Shown here piece after piece: positions 1-8,224 of a stretch of DNA of 44,978 nucleotides; within the stretch, counting starts at the first letter, position 1; each line of letters opens with the position of its first letter. The DNA is from a virus. The notes beneath the pieces were generated by a model. It saw only the letters and a list, made by a program, of their open reading frames with translations, was not told where the DNA came from and did no database searches. The stretch is taken from IMG/VR virus record IMGVR_UViG_3300006028_000016, positions 1 to 44,978 of that record, one strand, 5' to 3'. Position numbers and translations under genes: made by a program.

Positions 1-1
1 G

Positions 2-271
2 ATTGCCGCCGAGGCCTCGGGCGTCACCGAGCAGACCTTCTACAACTGGGTTCGCCGCCACCGCGCCTTCCGCGAGCAGATCGAGCACGCGCACGCCGAG
101 GCCGAGGCAATCCTGATCGGCCGCGTCCAACAGGCCGCCGCCAAGGGGTCATGGCGCGCCGCCTGCTGGCTGCTGGAACGCGCCTGGCCGGAGCGCTGGG
201 CGCCCCTCGCCGATCGCGTGGCGCAGGACCGCGAGCTTGACCACGAACTGGACCAGCTGCTGGCCGAGTGA
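2..271 (+). CDS. Terminase small subunit, C-terminal part (gene split by window ends)
   Basis: This is the C-terminal 89 residues of a phage terminase small subunit, which binds the packaging site on phage DNA and recruits the large subunit. The first 24 codons lie at the other end of the window (TTG at 44864). Joining the ends at the 20-base overlap gives one uninterrupted 113-residue protein. Residues about 17-43 of the joined protein look like a helix-turn-helix (IAAEASGVTEQTFYNW), followed by an Ala/Glu/Arg-rich helical part. The stop overlaps the GTG of the large subunit by four bases. The family call rests on the HTH, the size and the position; I am fairly sure. Confidence 0.85.
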   Translation: MAAEASGVTEQTFYNWVRRHRAFREQIEHAHAEAEAILIGRVQQAAAKGSWRAACWLLERAWPERWAPLADRVAQDRELDHELDQLLAE

Positions 272-1638
272 ACGCGATCGACTTCATCCGCGACTACTGC
301 CGCCTGGACCTGCGCGCCTTCCAGACCGACTGGCTGGACGAGCTCTTCCGCGAGCAGGGCGGCGACCGCGTCTACAGCCAGGCCCTCTGGGGCGTCCCGC
401 GCGGCAACGGCAAGACCGAGCTAGCGGCGGCCGTCGCTCTCTACATGCTCGTCGCCGACACCAAGCGCGCCGAGGTCTACATCGCCGCCGGCAGCCGCGA
501 CCAGGCGACCCTGGCCTACAAGGCGGCGCGGCGCATGGTCGAGGGCGGGCGCCTGGAGAAGGTCGTCGACGTCAAGCCCGGCTACCGCCGCATGCGCGTC
601 CCGCGCACCGACTCGATGCTGCACGTCATCAGCGCCGAGGGCCCGCTGCAGCACGGCCTGCAGCCAACCTGCGTCATCTTCGACGAGTTGTGGGTGCAAA
701 AGAAGCGCGACCTCTTCGAGGCCCTGGCCGGAGGCCTCTTCAAGCGCGACCGGGCCCTGCTGGTCTGCATCTCGACCGCGGGCTACCAGTCAGACTCGCT
801 GCTTGCGGAGGAGTGCGACCGCGGCGAGAAAGGCGAGGACCCGCGTTTTTACTACCAGTGGAACGCCGCGCCGCCGGAGATGCCTTACGACAGCCCGGAG
901 ACATGGCGGCGCGCCAACCCGGCGCTCTCCTGCGAGCGGCCCTTCATGCGCCTGCAGGGGCTCGAGGATGACCTGCAGCGCATGCACGAATCCGAGTTCC
1001 GCCGCTGGCACCTGAACCAATGGACGGCGAGCGAGGATGCCTGGATCAACGCGGCGACCTGGGACGCCTGCGGCGGGGAGCCGCAGCTGCTCCCGGAGCG
1101 CGACACCATCCTCGGCGTCGACGCCTCGATCCGGCACGACTCGACCGTCGTGGCGACCGTGCAGCGCGACGCCGGGGGCGTCTACCACGCCGCCTTCAAG
1201 GTCTGGACGCCGACGCCCGGCCGCGAGATTGACCTGGGGCTGGTCATGGCCCATATCCGCGAGCAGGCGCGCCGCTATCACGTCACCGGCGTCGCGTTCG
1301 ACCCTCAATACCTGCACCATGCCGCGCAGCTGCTCGACGACGAGGGCATCCCCATGGTCGAGTGGCGCCAGGACAACGCCCGCATGGTCCCGGCGACGCG
1401 GACGCTGCACGAGGCCGTCGCGCACGGGCGTCTGCGCCATGGCGGCGACCGGATCGTCCGTTCGCACGCCCTGGCCGCCGGCGTCAAGGAGACCGAGCGC
1501 GGGCTGCGGCTGAAGAAGACGGAGGTGACCAGAGGACGGGTGATGGACGCCATCGTCGCCCTGGCCATGGCCGTCGACTGGGCCTCGCGCACGGCCGTTC
1601 CCGCCCGCTCCGTTTACGAGGACAGGTTCGCCGCGTGA
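268..1638 (+). CDS. terL: Terminase large subunit
   Basis: This 456-residue protein is the ATP-driven DNA packaging motor and headful/cos nuclease. The N-terminal ATPase has a Walker A GNGKT at 46-50, a Walker B VIFDE at 136-140 and a coupling motif CISTAG at about 167-172. The C-terminal RNase H-like nuclease has acidic residues at D285 (GVDAS), D345 (AFDPQY) and D427 (GRVMDAIVAL). Length and motif order fit HK97-type large terminases (Terminase_1 / COG4626). The GTG start overlaps the small-subunit stop (GTGA), and its own stop overlaps the portal GTG in the same way, so the three genes are probably translationally coupled. Confidence 0.95.
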   Translation: MNAIDFIRDYCRLDLRAFQTDWLDELFREQGGDRVYSQALWGVPRGNGKTELAAAVALYMLVADTKRAEVYIAAGSRDQATLAYKAARRMVEGGRLEKVVDVKPGYRRMRVPRTDSMLHVISAEGPLQHGLQPTCVIFDELWVQKKRDLFEALAGGLFKRDRALLVCISTAGYQSDSLLAEECDRGEKGEDPRFYYQWNAAPPEMPYDSPETWRRANPALSCERPFMRLQGLEDDLQRMHESEFRRWHLNQWTASEDAWINAATWDACGGEPQLLPERDTILGVDASIRHDSTVVATVQRDAGGVYHAAFKVWTPTPGREIDLGLVMAHIREQARRYHVTGVAFDPQYLHHAAQLLDDEGIPMVEWRQDNARMVPATRTLHEAVAHGRLRHGGDRIVRSHALAAGVKETERGLRLKKTEVTRGRVMDAIVALAMAVDWASRTAVPARSVYEDRFAA

Positions 1639-3731
1639 GGCTGTTCGGGCGCAAGGAGAAGGCGCTGACCGTCAACGCCGACGTCGGCGACCTCGTCCAG
1701 CAGGGCTGGTCAGCCTTCCCGCTGCTGGGCTCGGAGGCGCAGCAGCGCATCCAGACTGCCTACAACACCGCGCAGGGCGCGAACTACGCCGCTCTCTATC
1801 GCTCCAGCCCGGCGCTGCGGCAGGTCCTCGACGGCATCGTCCGCGACGTCGGCAGCCTGGAGCTCCGCCTCTACGAGGAGGTCGCGGCCGACAAGCTGGA
1901 GCCGCAGCCCGACCACCCGGCGGCGCTCTCGCTGCGCTACCCGTCTGAGACGCAGAACGCCGGGCAGTTCCTGCGCGGCCTGATCCTCGACAAGCTGATC
2001 TACGACAACGCCTACGCCTATCTCGCCCCGGCGCCCGAGCGCCAGCTGTCGCTCTCGCGCATCCCGGCCTACATGGTCGTCGTCCAGGGCGAGACGATCT
2101 TCCACGCCGAGAACTACCAGGTCTGGCCGCAGGGCGCCTACCAGGCCGTCGGCTCCTTCGGCGGCGGCGCCGGGCAGCCCGTCGACCTCGCGCCCTCGCA
2201 GGTCCTGCACTGGCATGGCGAGAACCCGCTGGACCCGCGCATAGGCCTGTCGCATGTCGACACGCTGCGCGGCGTCATCGCCGAGGACGCCGCCCTGCAG
2301 CAGGCCAACGTCGAGCTCGCGCAGGCCGGGCTGCAGGAGCCCTCCTGGGTCTTCCGCCCCGCGGACGCGCCGCCGTGGTCCAACACGGCGCGCCAGGGCT
2401 TCGAGGAGGACTTGACCAACCGCATGAGGCGCCGAACGCGCGTGCCCGTCGTGCTGGAGGAGGGAATGGAGATGCGCTCGTTCGGCGTCACGCCCAAGGA
2501 CGCCGAGATGCTCGCCATCCGCGAGTGGGCCGTCGCCCAGATTGCCAACGAGTTCGGTGTCCCCCGCGGCAAAGCGGGGCTCGCCGAGGCCTCGCAGGAG
2601 GACGAGGACGCCTACATGGCCGACGTGCTGGTGCCGATGTGCAAGGACCTGTGCGCCATGCTTAACCAGCGCATCCTCGTCCAGGTCTACAACGACACCG
2701 ACCTCTGCTTCAGCTTTAACCTCGACGAGCGCGTGCAGGGCAACGCCCGGCTGGTGTCGCTCGTCTCGGCGGCGGGCGCGCCCGTCATGCTGCGCAACGA
2801 GGCGCGGGCCAAGCTGAACCTCCCGCCCGTCGACGGCGGCGACGAGCTCGTCACTCCCCTCAACGTCGTGGTCGGCGAGAAGCCCTCCCCGCAGGTCATG
2901 CCGCCCCAGGATCCCAACCGGCCGGCGCAGGACGGCTCCTACCGCCGGGAGCAGGGCCCGACGCCTATTCCCTCGGAAAACGCCGCGAAGGCCTTCCAAC
3001 GTGGCTTCAACACCCTCTCGCACACACTGACCCTCCAGGGGCTGCCGAACGTGCCTCAGGCGCCGTCTGGGCTCTTCCTGCCCGTCCCGCTGGTCGCTGA
3101 GGGCGAGTCAGAGCGTCTGCCGCAATTTCACCCGCGGCGCGGGGCTGACATTGAGCGCCAGCACCACCACGTCGACGTCATGCAGGCCGTCGTGCAGCGC
3201 CACTACAACCGGCTGGGGCGGTCGCTGCGCGACAAGTCGCTGAAACGTAAGGCCGATCCCGTCGACTGGGAGCGGTGGGACCGCGAGTTCGCCGCTGACG
3301 TCAACCGCGAGGCCCGCAGGATCGTCCGGTCAGAAGGCGACGTCTACGCGATGAAGCTGGGCGCGCCGCACGCCTTCGACATGGCCTTCGTCCGCGACTA
3401 CCTGCGAGCGATGGCCGAGGGGTTCGCCGGCGCGCTCAACGACACCATCCGGGCCGAGATCAGCGACCTCGGCCTTGACAGCGCCATGGCCCGCGCACCC
3501 CAGCATGTCGCGAGCTCGAGCGCGAGCCTCGGCGTCAACGTCACTTCCTTCGCGCGCACCGAGGCGGCCAAACAGTCGCCCGGCTACGAGGGGCGCGTCA
3601 AGTCGTGGGTCTCTGACACCGACCGCCATGCCGAGTTCGATGGCGACACGGTGGGGATCGAAGAGGACTGGCCAGCCGGGTTTGCACCCGGGTCCGCGCC
3701 GGGCTGTAAGTGCTCAATGACAATATCTTGA
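1635..3731 (+). CDS. Portal protein fused to a MuF-like head morphogenesis domain
   Basis: This 698-residue protein would form the dodecameric portal at the packaging vertex. Residues about 1-400 resemble HK97-type portals (for example the FEEDLTNRMRR...VPVVLEEGMEM region and the EFGVPRGKAG segment). Residues about 480-698 form a second region that ends in RHAEFDG (664-670) and GCKC (690-693), the closing pattern of Mu gpF-like minor head proteins. I read it as a natural portal-MuF fusion. The GTG at 1635 was chosen because it overlaps the terminase stop and is followed by a typical short basic start (RLFGRKEK); the frame stays open further upstream inside the terminase gene but that part is a shadow. 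Confidence 0.88.
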   Translation: MRLFGRKEKALTVNADVGDLVQQGWSAFPLLGSEAQQRIQTAYNTAQGANYAALYRSSPALRQVLDGIVRDVGSLELRLYEEVAADKLEPQPDHPAALSLRYPSETQNAGQFLRGLILDKLIYDNAYAYLAPAPERQLSLSRIPAYMVVVQGETIFHAENYQVWPQGAYQAVGSFGGGAGQPVDLAPSQVLHWHGENPLDPRIGLSHVDTLRGVIAEDAALQQANVELAQAGLQEPSWVFRPADAPPWSNTARQGFEEDLTNRMRRRTRVPVVLEEGMEMRSFGVTPKDAEMLAIREWAVAQIANEFGVPRGKAGLAEASQEDEDAYMADVLVPMCKDLCAMLNQRILVQVYNDTDLCFSFNLDERVQGNARLVSLVSAAGAPVMLRNEARAKLNLPPVDGGDELVTPLNVVVGEKPSPQVMPPQDPNRPAQDGSYRREQGPTPIPSENAAKAFQRGFNTLSHTLTLQGLPNVPQAPSGLFLPVPLVAEGESERLPQFHPRRGADIERQHHHVDVMQAVVQRHYNRLGRSLRDKSLKRKADPVDWERWDREFAADVNREARRIVRSEGDVYAMKLGAPHAFDMAFVRDYLRAMAEGFAGALNDTIRAEISDLGLDSAMARAPQHVASSSASLGVNVTSFARTEAAKQSPGYEGRVKSWVSDTDRHAEFDGDTVGIEEDWPAGFAPGSAPGCKCSMTIS

Positions 3732-3744
3732 CTGATGGGTTCAG

Positions 3745-4158
3745 CTAAGGCGCCACATCGAAGCCGTCCCCGGCAGAGCCGCCGGAGCCGCCGGAGGTGT
3801 CGGAGCATTCAAAGCCCGTGCGAGACCCGATGATCCCCGGACGCAGCGCGTGGCGGCTCGGCCAGTAGGCGTCGACGTACTCCGAGCAGAAGGCGATGGT
3901 CGTGCCGTAGGAGTTGCCCACACTGAGAGTCAGTTCGCAGAACAGATCCTTGCCAGTGTTGTGCATGCCTATCGACAGTTGACACTTGTCTGCGGTGGCG
4001 AGGCCGTTCAGGTCGGCGTTTCGCAGGACCCGCTGGCCGTACTGCACGATGGCGCGCGCGCCGATCGAGCGCGACATGGTCAGCGAGTGCGCGCTCGCGA
4101 CCGCCGGCACGGCTGCAAGTGCTGCGATGGCGGCCAGTACGGCGAGAGGCTTCTTCAT
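3745..4158 (-). CDS. Secreted Cys-containing protein (antisense moron)
   Basis: This 137-residue protein begins with a clear Sec signal peptide (MKKPLAVLAAIAALAAVPAVASA, cleavage after ASAHS is likely around residue 23). The mature part has four cysteines, which could form two disulfides, and a Gly/Ser-rich tail. I do not recognise a family. It is encoded against the late genes, between portal and protease, and its ATG overlaps the stop of the upstream regulator gene (ATGA). A longer in-frame start at 4221 is unlikely because it would run through the regulator gene and bury the signal peptide. Lysogenic expression with an effect on the host surface is plausible but is inference. Confidence 0.75.
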   Translation of the reverse strand: MKKPLAVLAAIAALAAVPAVASAHSLTMSRSIGARAIVQYGQRVLRNADLNGLATADKCQLSIGMHNTGKDLFCELTLSVGNSYGTTIAFCSEYVDAYWPSRHALRPGIIGSRTGFECSDTSGGSGGSAGDGFDVAP

Positions 4159-4301
4159 GGAGTCTTCTTTCCTTCCTTGGATTGTTGGAGCAGCCTGGCT
4201 TCGATCGCTCGTCTGATCCACAAGGTGCGGGGCACGTCACCGCGCGCCTCGTCGACCTTCTCGAGCAGTTCGGCGGGGATCGGGAGACTGATCCTTTGCA
4301 T
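4155..4301 (-). CDS. Ribbon-helix-helix (CopG/Arc-like) regulator
   Basis: This 48-residue protein has the classic ribbon-helix-helix pattern: a short beta strand (QRISLPIP), helix A (AELLEKVDEARG) and helix B starting after the turn (PRTLWIRRAIEARLLQQ), with a Lys-rich tail. Such proteins bind DNA as dimers and usually control their own promoter. It is the first gene of a two-gene unit with the secreted protein, sharing an ATGA overlap. A 16-base palindrome lies 36 bases upstream of the ATG and is a good candidate operator. There is no strong ribosome binding site before the ATG, so translation may be weak or start near the transcript 5' end. Confidence 0.75.
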   Translation of the reverse strand: MQRISLPIPAELLEKVDEARGDVPRTLWIRRAIEARLLQQSKEGKKTP

Positions 4302-4352
4302 GAGCACACGTATATACCGGTAAGCAGGATGCGCAACTAGACGAACGTCTAG
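4302..4352 (-). promoter_or_regulatory. Promoter region with palindromic operator for the RHH gene
   Basis: Reading on the minus strand, a TTGCGC is followed 16 bases later by TATACG, within a locally AT-rich stretch just before the RHH start codon. Immediately upstream is CTAGACG-TT-CGTCTAG (4337-4352), two perfect 7-base arms around a 2-base centre. A palindrome of this type at this place fits an RHH dimer-pair operator; binding by the adjacent gene product is inferred. Confidence 0.5.
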
Positions 4353-4359
4353 GGCGGTG

Positions 4360-4386
4360 GCGCGGCACCCTTCCGGGATGCCGCGC
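4360..4386. terminator. Stem-loop, possible terminator
   Basis: GCGCGGCA (4360-4367) and TGCCGCGC (4379-4386) form a perfect 8-bp stem around an 11-base loop. It lies between the 29-codon minus-strand gene and the RHH promoter. There is no U-tract, so termination efficiency is uncertain. Confidence 0.4.
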
Positions 4387-4408
4387 GGGCTCGGGACAAG
4401 CGCGCCGG

Positions 4409-4498
4409 TCAGGCGACGGCGAGCAGCCGCAGCAGCAGCAGGACCAGAACGATGAACACGATCACGTATACGAGCAGGTACAGCGGGCCGGCGGGCAT
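4409..4498 (-). CDS. Possible 29-residue single-pass membrane microprotein
   Basis: An ATG on the minus strand opens a 29-residue frame: MPAGPLYLLVYVIVFIV, then LVLLLLRLLAVA. Almost the whole peptide is one hydrophobic helix with a single Arg near the end. A weak GAGGG lies just upstream and a stem-loop follows the stop. Composition strongly favours a real membrane peptide over chance, but the size makes the call tentative. Confidence 0.4.
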   Translation of the reverse strand: MPAGPLYLLVYVIVFIVLVLLLLRLLAVA

Positions 4499-4527
4499 CA
4501 CCCTCTGGCTACCCGGGAGGGGATGAG

Positions 4528-5808
4528 GTGCAACACCTACTGCTAAAGGCCGCCGCGACGGCGACCACAGACCAGGGAGTATTCGAGGCGGTCATCTCGA
4601 CCGCCTCGATCGACCGCGAGCGCGACGTCGTCGACCCCCACGGCATGGTGCGGGCGCTGAAGGCCTGGGAGCGCACCGGCAAGCAGGTCGTGCTGCGCTA
4701 CGAGCACTCTCGCGCCCCCGACATGCAGGTCGGCTATGTCGAGCCGCCCTCGGCGCGTGTCGTCGGCGATGAGGTCGTCATCAAGGGCTGGGTCGACCAG
4801 AGCATCCCGGCCGGAAAAGACGCCTGGCGGCTGGTGAAGATCGGCGTCATGGGCTTCAGCTTCGGCTACATGGCGACCAAGGCGACGCCGCGGCGCGGCG
4901 GCGGCCAGCACATCACCGAGATGGACGTCTTCGAGGTGACCATGTCGCCCACGCCGATGAACAACGACACCCGCGTGCTCGGCTGGAAGGCCGTCATGGA
5001 CGACAGCGGTGAGGGCGGCGCCGGCAGCCGGGACGACGACTCGACCGAGACGCCGCTGCAGGCCGTGCGCGACGCCGTCGAGGAGTTGCAGGAGTTCATC
5101 AGCGGCGAGCGCGCGGAGGGCGACGAGGCCGACGTCGCCCTCGCGCGGCGCCTGCTGGCCGGGCTGCAGGAACTCCTGCGCGCCGAAACCGCGCAGGGCG
5201 AGGACGGCAAGGCGCTGCGCGGCCTCGCTGACTCGGTCGCGCTCGAATACGCCACCGGCGCCGCCTGGCTCTTCCCGGCCGACGAGCTCGACGCTGCCCG
5301 TGCGGGCGACCTCAAGGCCGTCTGGTCGACCAGCTTCGTCAACGACCTGCCCGACTCGGCGTTCCTGTACGTCGCGCCGGGCGGCAGCAAGGACGCGGAG
5401 GGCAAGACCGTCCCCCGGTCTAACCGCATGTTCCCTTACAAAGACGCGGACGGCATGATCGACCTGCCGCACCTCCGCAACGCGCTCGCGCGCATCCCGC
5501 AATCCAACCTCTCCCCGGCGCTCAAGGAGCGGCTGACGGCGAAAGCTCAGCGCCTCCTCGACGCCCCCAAATCCATTCCCGCGGATAGGACCGGCCAGGA
5601 GGCAGCGCCTCGATCGGTGGACCCGCTGATGGAGAAGGCAGACGCCCTGGCGCTCGAATTTGCGAGCGATGGCGAGAGCCTGCGAAAGCCACCCCGCCAG
5701 GAGAAAGCGCCGCCACCCATGCCGCAACTCACCCCTGAGCAGCTGCGTGAGCGGATGCGTGACCTAACGCTAACTGCCCTCACGGGAGAAGACTATGAAC
5801 AGGTTTGA
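4528..5808 (+). CDS. Prohead maturation protease with extra C-terminal domain
   Basis: This 426-residue protein is a phage head maturation serine protease of the HK97 U35 type (PF04586), which cleaves scaffold and capsid during assembly. Candidate catalytic residues are H60 (RYEHS), S111 (GFSFGY) and E136 (VFEVTMSPTP). Residues about 155-370 are an additional domain containing PDSAFLYVAPGG, GKTVPRSNRMFP and DLPHLRNALARIPQ, a pattern I recognise from DUF6582-like regions found with phage and plasmid proteins; its role is unknown. The GTG start has a strong GGGAGGGG upstream. The 3' end overlaps the capsid gene by 14 bases. Confidence 0.88.
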   Translation: MQHLLLKAAATATTDQGVFEAVISTASIDRERDVVDPHGMVRALKAWERTGKQVVLRYEHSRAPDMQVGYVEPPSARVVGDEVVIKGWVDQSIPAGKDAWRLVKIGVMGFSFGYMATKATPRRGGGQHITEMDVFEVTMSPTPMNNDTRVLGWKAVMDDSGEGGAGSRDDDSTETPLQAVRDAVEELQEFISGERAEGDEADVALARRLLAGLQELLRAETAQGEDGKALRGLADSVALEYATGAAWLFPADELDAARAGDLKAVWSTSFVNDLPDSAFLYVAPGGSKDAEGKTVPRSNRMFPYKDADGMIDLPHLRNALARIPQSNLSPALKERLTAKAQRLLDAPKSIPADRTGQEAAPRSVDPLMEKADALALEFASDGESLRKPPRQEKAPPPMPQLTPEQLRERMRDLTLTALTGEDYEQV

Positions 5809-7141
5809 AATCAAGAAGAAGGCCATCGAGCAGGCGATGCGTGAGCACGTCGGGGCGGTGACCGCTCTGCGCCAGAAGGCCAAGGACGACGGCAACCGCG
5901 ACTTCGACAACGACGAGCGGATCGAGCTTGAAGGGCATGTCAAGGCGCTGGAAGACCTCAAGGAGGACAAGGCCAGCGTCGAGGAGTCCATCAAGACGCT
6001 GCAGCATGTCGACGACATCGGGCGCCAGCTGGGCCCGGCCATGTCGGTGATGTCCGAGCCCGAGGACCGGCTGTTTCAGCGGCTCAACGAGCATGTCTTC
6101 CCGCAGGCCCAGAAGTCGCTGGGCGAGCAGTTTGTCTCCTCGACGGGCTACAAGGCCGCGCTGGAGCACTTCCAGGCCGGGGGCCTGCCGCAGGGCTTCA
6201 CGACCGGCAAGGTCGACATGGACGTGAAGGGGACGCTGCTGGAGGGCGCGGGCTCGCCGGGCCTGGGCTCGGGCGGCGGTCTCCTGCCCGTCCCGCAGGT
6301 CGTGCCGGGCGTGGTGCCGACGCTGTTCCAGACGCTGCACGTCGCCGACCTGCTGCTCGAGGGCCAGACCTCCTCCAACACCATCCGCTATGTCGTGGAG
6401 GGCACGGCCACGTCGGGCGCCGCCGGCGTCCCCGAGGCCGGGACCAAGCCCGAGTCGACGCTGGGCATCGGGACGCGCGACGAGCCGGTCAAGAAGATCG
6501 CCACCTTCCTGCCCATCTCAGACGAGACGCTGGAGGACGCCCCGGCCGTCCAAAGCTATGTCAACGGGAGGTTGATGCTCTTCGTCCGCATCGAAGAGGA
6601 GCGGCAGCTGATCCGCGGCGTCGCGGGCGGCAACGAGGTTCAGGGCCTGCTCACCAGTCGCAACGTGCCCGTCTTTCAGGGCGGCACCGCGGACAACAAG
6701 GCTGTGCAGGTGTTCAAGGCGCTCAACAGCATGCGCGGCTCGGCGTTCATCGAGCCCGAGTGGATCGTCATGCACCCGACCGACTATCAGACCGTCCGCC
6801 TGCTGACGGACTCGGCCGGGCAGTTCTTCGGCGGCGGCCCGTTCCTGGGACCGTACGGCGGGCCGCAGGGCCCGATCGGCGCGTCGGGGCAGATCGGCGG
6901 TGGCACCGATCAGCTGTGGGGCAAGCCGCTCTACGTCACGGCCGCGGTCGGCGGCGCGGGCACCGCGCTGGTCGGCACGATGGCCAACGCGCAGGTCTGG
7001 CGGCGCGGCGGTGTCAGCGTCGAGGCCTCCAACAGCCACAGCAACTACTTCCAGGTCAACCTGGTCGCGTTGCGGGCTGAGGAGCGCCTGGGGCTGGCGG
7101 TGTATCGCCCATCCGGGTTCGTGGAGACGCGCCTGGTCTAG
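5795..7141 (+). CDS. Major capsid protein (HK97 fold)
   Basis: This 448-residue protein builds the icosahedral head. Residues about 1-75 are charged and coiled-coil-like (AMREHVGAVTALRQKAK...LEDLKEDK), matching the delta-domain scaffold that the protease removes in HK97-type phages. The rest has the PF05065 pattern: VPEAGTKPEST, KKIATFLPISDETLEDAP, RIEEERQLIRG, WIVMHPTDYQTVR and a C-terminal FQVNLVALRAEERLGLAV. The ATG lies inside the end of the protease gene with a GGGAGAAG site 5 bases ahead. It is followed by a strong stem-loop at 7152-7187. Confidence 0.95.
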   Translation: MNRFEIKKKAIEQAMREHVGAVTALRQKAKDDGNRDFDNDERIELEGHVKALEDLKEDKASVEESIKTLQHVDDIGRQLGPAMSVMSEPEDRLFQRLNEHVFPQAQKSLGEQFVSSTGYKAALEHFQAGGLPQGFTTGKVDMDVKGTLLEGAGSPGLGSGGGLLPVPQVVPGVVPTLFQTLHVADLLLEGQTSSNTIRYVVEGTATSGAAGVPEAGTKPESTLGIGTRDEPVKKIATFLPISDETLEDAPAVQSYVNGRLMLFVRIEEERQLIRGVAGGNEVQGLLTSRNVPVFQGGTADNKAVQVFKALNSMRGSAFIEPEWIVMHPTDYQTVRLLTDSAGQFFGGGPFLGPYGGPQGPIGASGQIGGGTDQLWGKPLYVTAAVGGAGTALVGTMANAQVWRRGGVSVEASNSHSNYFQVNLVALRAEERLGLAVYRPSGFVETRLV

Positions 7142-7151
7142 ACCGCCGAGA

Positions 7152-7187
7152 CGGGGGCGGCCGACCTCCCTTCCTGGGCCGCCCCCG
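7152..7187 (+). terminator. Strong stem-loop after the capsid gene
   Basis: CGGGGGCGGCC (7152-7162) and GGCCGCCCCCG (7177-7187) form a perfect 11-bp stem with a 14-base loop, 10 bases after the capsid stop. There is no U-tract; it may be a partial terminator or an mRNA-stabilising 3' end that raises capsid output relative to downstream genes. Confidence 0.55.
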
Positions 7188-7205
7188 CACCTCGGCCCCC
7201 TCGCC

Positions 7206-7763
7206 ATGAGCATTACCCCGTTCATCACCGTGCAGGACCTGTCTGACCGCCTCGGCCGCGACGTCACCGCCGACCCCGGCGCGACCTCGGCGGTCGACGC
7301 GGCCTGCCAGATATGCCGCACGCTGGCCGAGAACGATTTCACCGCCGGGACGGCCACCATCGCGCTCGACGGCACCGGCACCGACGCGCTGCTGCTGCCC
7401 GACGCGCCCGTGCAGGGCGTCACCGCCGTCACCATCAATGGCGGCACGGTCACCGACTGGGTGCTCAACGGTCAGGGCATCCTCTTCCGCGGGACCGCCG
7501 GGGCGCGCTACTCCTCCTCCTGCCCCGTCTGGCCGCGCGGACGCCAGAACATCGGCATCACCTACAGCCACGGCTACCAGACGCTCGTTCCCGCCGACGT
7601 GCGCGAGGTCGCGCTCAACCTCGCCATGCGCGCCGTCGCGCAGGGCATCGCCAGCGCCGAGACCGTCGGCGACGTCCAGGTCACCTACTCCGTCAACGCC
7701 GACGACCTGACCGCCAACGAGCAGCGCATCCTCGGCATCTACCGCAGCTACCGGAGCTTCTGA
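7206..7763 (+). CDS. Head-tail connector (gp6-like adaptor)
   Basis: This 185-residue protein follows the capsid gene and has the size and mixed alpha/beta pattern of phage head-tail connector/adaptor proteins: a helical N-terminus (ITVQDLSDRLGRDVT), a central beta region (GVTAVTINGG...DWVLNGQG) and a C-terminal helical segment (PADVREVALNLAMRAVAQG). It would attach to the portal after packaging. The ATG at 7206 was chosen because it starts the conserved helix and lies after the stem-loop; the frame extends upstream only as a shadow of the capsid gene. Function is assigned from order and fold pattern. Confidence 0.7.
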   Translation: MSITPFITVQDLSDRLGRDVTADPGATSAVDAACQICRTLAENDFTAGTATIALDGTGTDALLLPDAPVQGVTAVTINGGTVTDWVLNGQGILFRGTAGARYSSSCPVWPRGRQNIGITYSHGYQTLVPADVREVALNLAMRAVAQGIASAETVGDVQVTYSVNADDLTANEQRILGIYRSYRSF

Positions 7764-7765
7764 GC

Positions 7766-8158
7766 ATGCCGATCGCCACCTTCCTCACCGACCGCCTCCC
7801 CGAGCGGCTGCGCGGCCTGCAGTTCTTGGCGCTCAACGACACCGCCGACATTCAACGCCGCACCGCGGCCTCTGACGCCGGCGGCGGCGCGGCCTGGACC
7901 TGGGCGACGGTCGCCACCGTCCCCTGCCGCGTCTACCCGGTGTCCCTGCGCGGACGCGGCGGCCTCGTCGGCGACGTGCTCAGCGAGCGCACCACCCACT
8001 TCGTCATGACCCCGGCCGGGACCGACGTCACCACCGCCGACCGGCTGGTCATCGCCGGGCGCGGCACCTTCGAGGTCACGATGGTCCCCGACCGCACCGA
8101 CGAACTGGCTCGCACCATCGAAGTGATGGAACCCTCGCGCGCCGGGATGACGCCGTGA
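7766..8158 (+). CDS. Head closure / head-tail joining protein
   Basis: This 130-residue protein is predicted to be all-beta and carries the features of the Phage_H_T_join (gp7/gp16-like) group: a short helix, a TADIQRRT...WTWATVATVPCRVYP stretch and a later TTADRLVIAGRGTFEV segment, which plug the connector before tail joining. It starts two bases after the connector gene stop. Assignment rests on pattern and synteny. Confidence 0.65.
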   Translation: MPIATFLTDRLPERLRGLQFLALNDTADIQRRTAASDAGGGAAWTWATVATVPCRVYPVSLRGRGGLVGDVLSERTTHFVMTPAGTDVTTADRLVIAGRGTFEVTMVPDRTDELARTIEVMEPSRAGMTP

Positions 8159-8165
8159 AGAGAAC

Positions 8166-8201
8166 GTGGGGTCGGTCAGCCGGGGTGGCTGCCGACCCCA
8201 C
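8166..8201 (+). terminator. Long stem-loop between head and sugar genes
   Basis: GTGGGGTCGG (8166-8175) pairs with CCGACCCCAC (8192-8201), and after a one-base bulge CAGCC (8177-8181) pairs with GGCTG (8187-8191), leaving a 5-base loop: 15 bp in all. No U-tract follows. It separates the head genes from the glycosylation/fibre module and may lower read-through. Confidence 0.55.
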
Positions 8202-8224
8202 ACAACCCACAGGAGCCCAACCCC

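Noticed and set aside
1710-3023. Long minus-strand open frame within the portal gene
   Set aside because: Arg/Leu/Val-rich shadow with no recognisable motif, opposite a clear portal.
3850-4323. Plus-strand frame opposite the secreted protein and RHH genes
   Set aside because: The minus-strand reading gives a signal peptide and an RHH fold with an ATGA overlap; the plus-strand reading gives nothing coherent.
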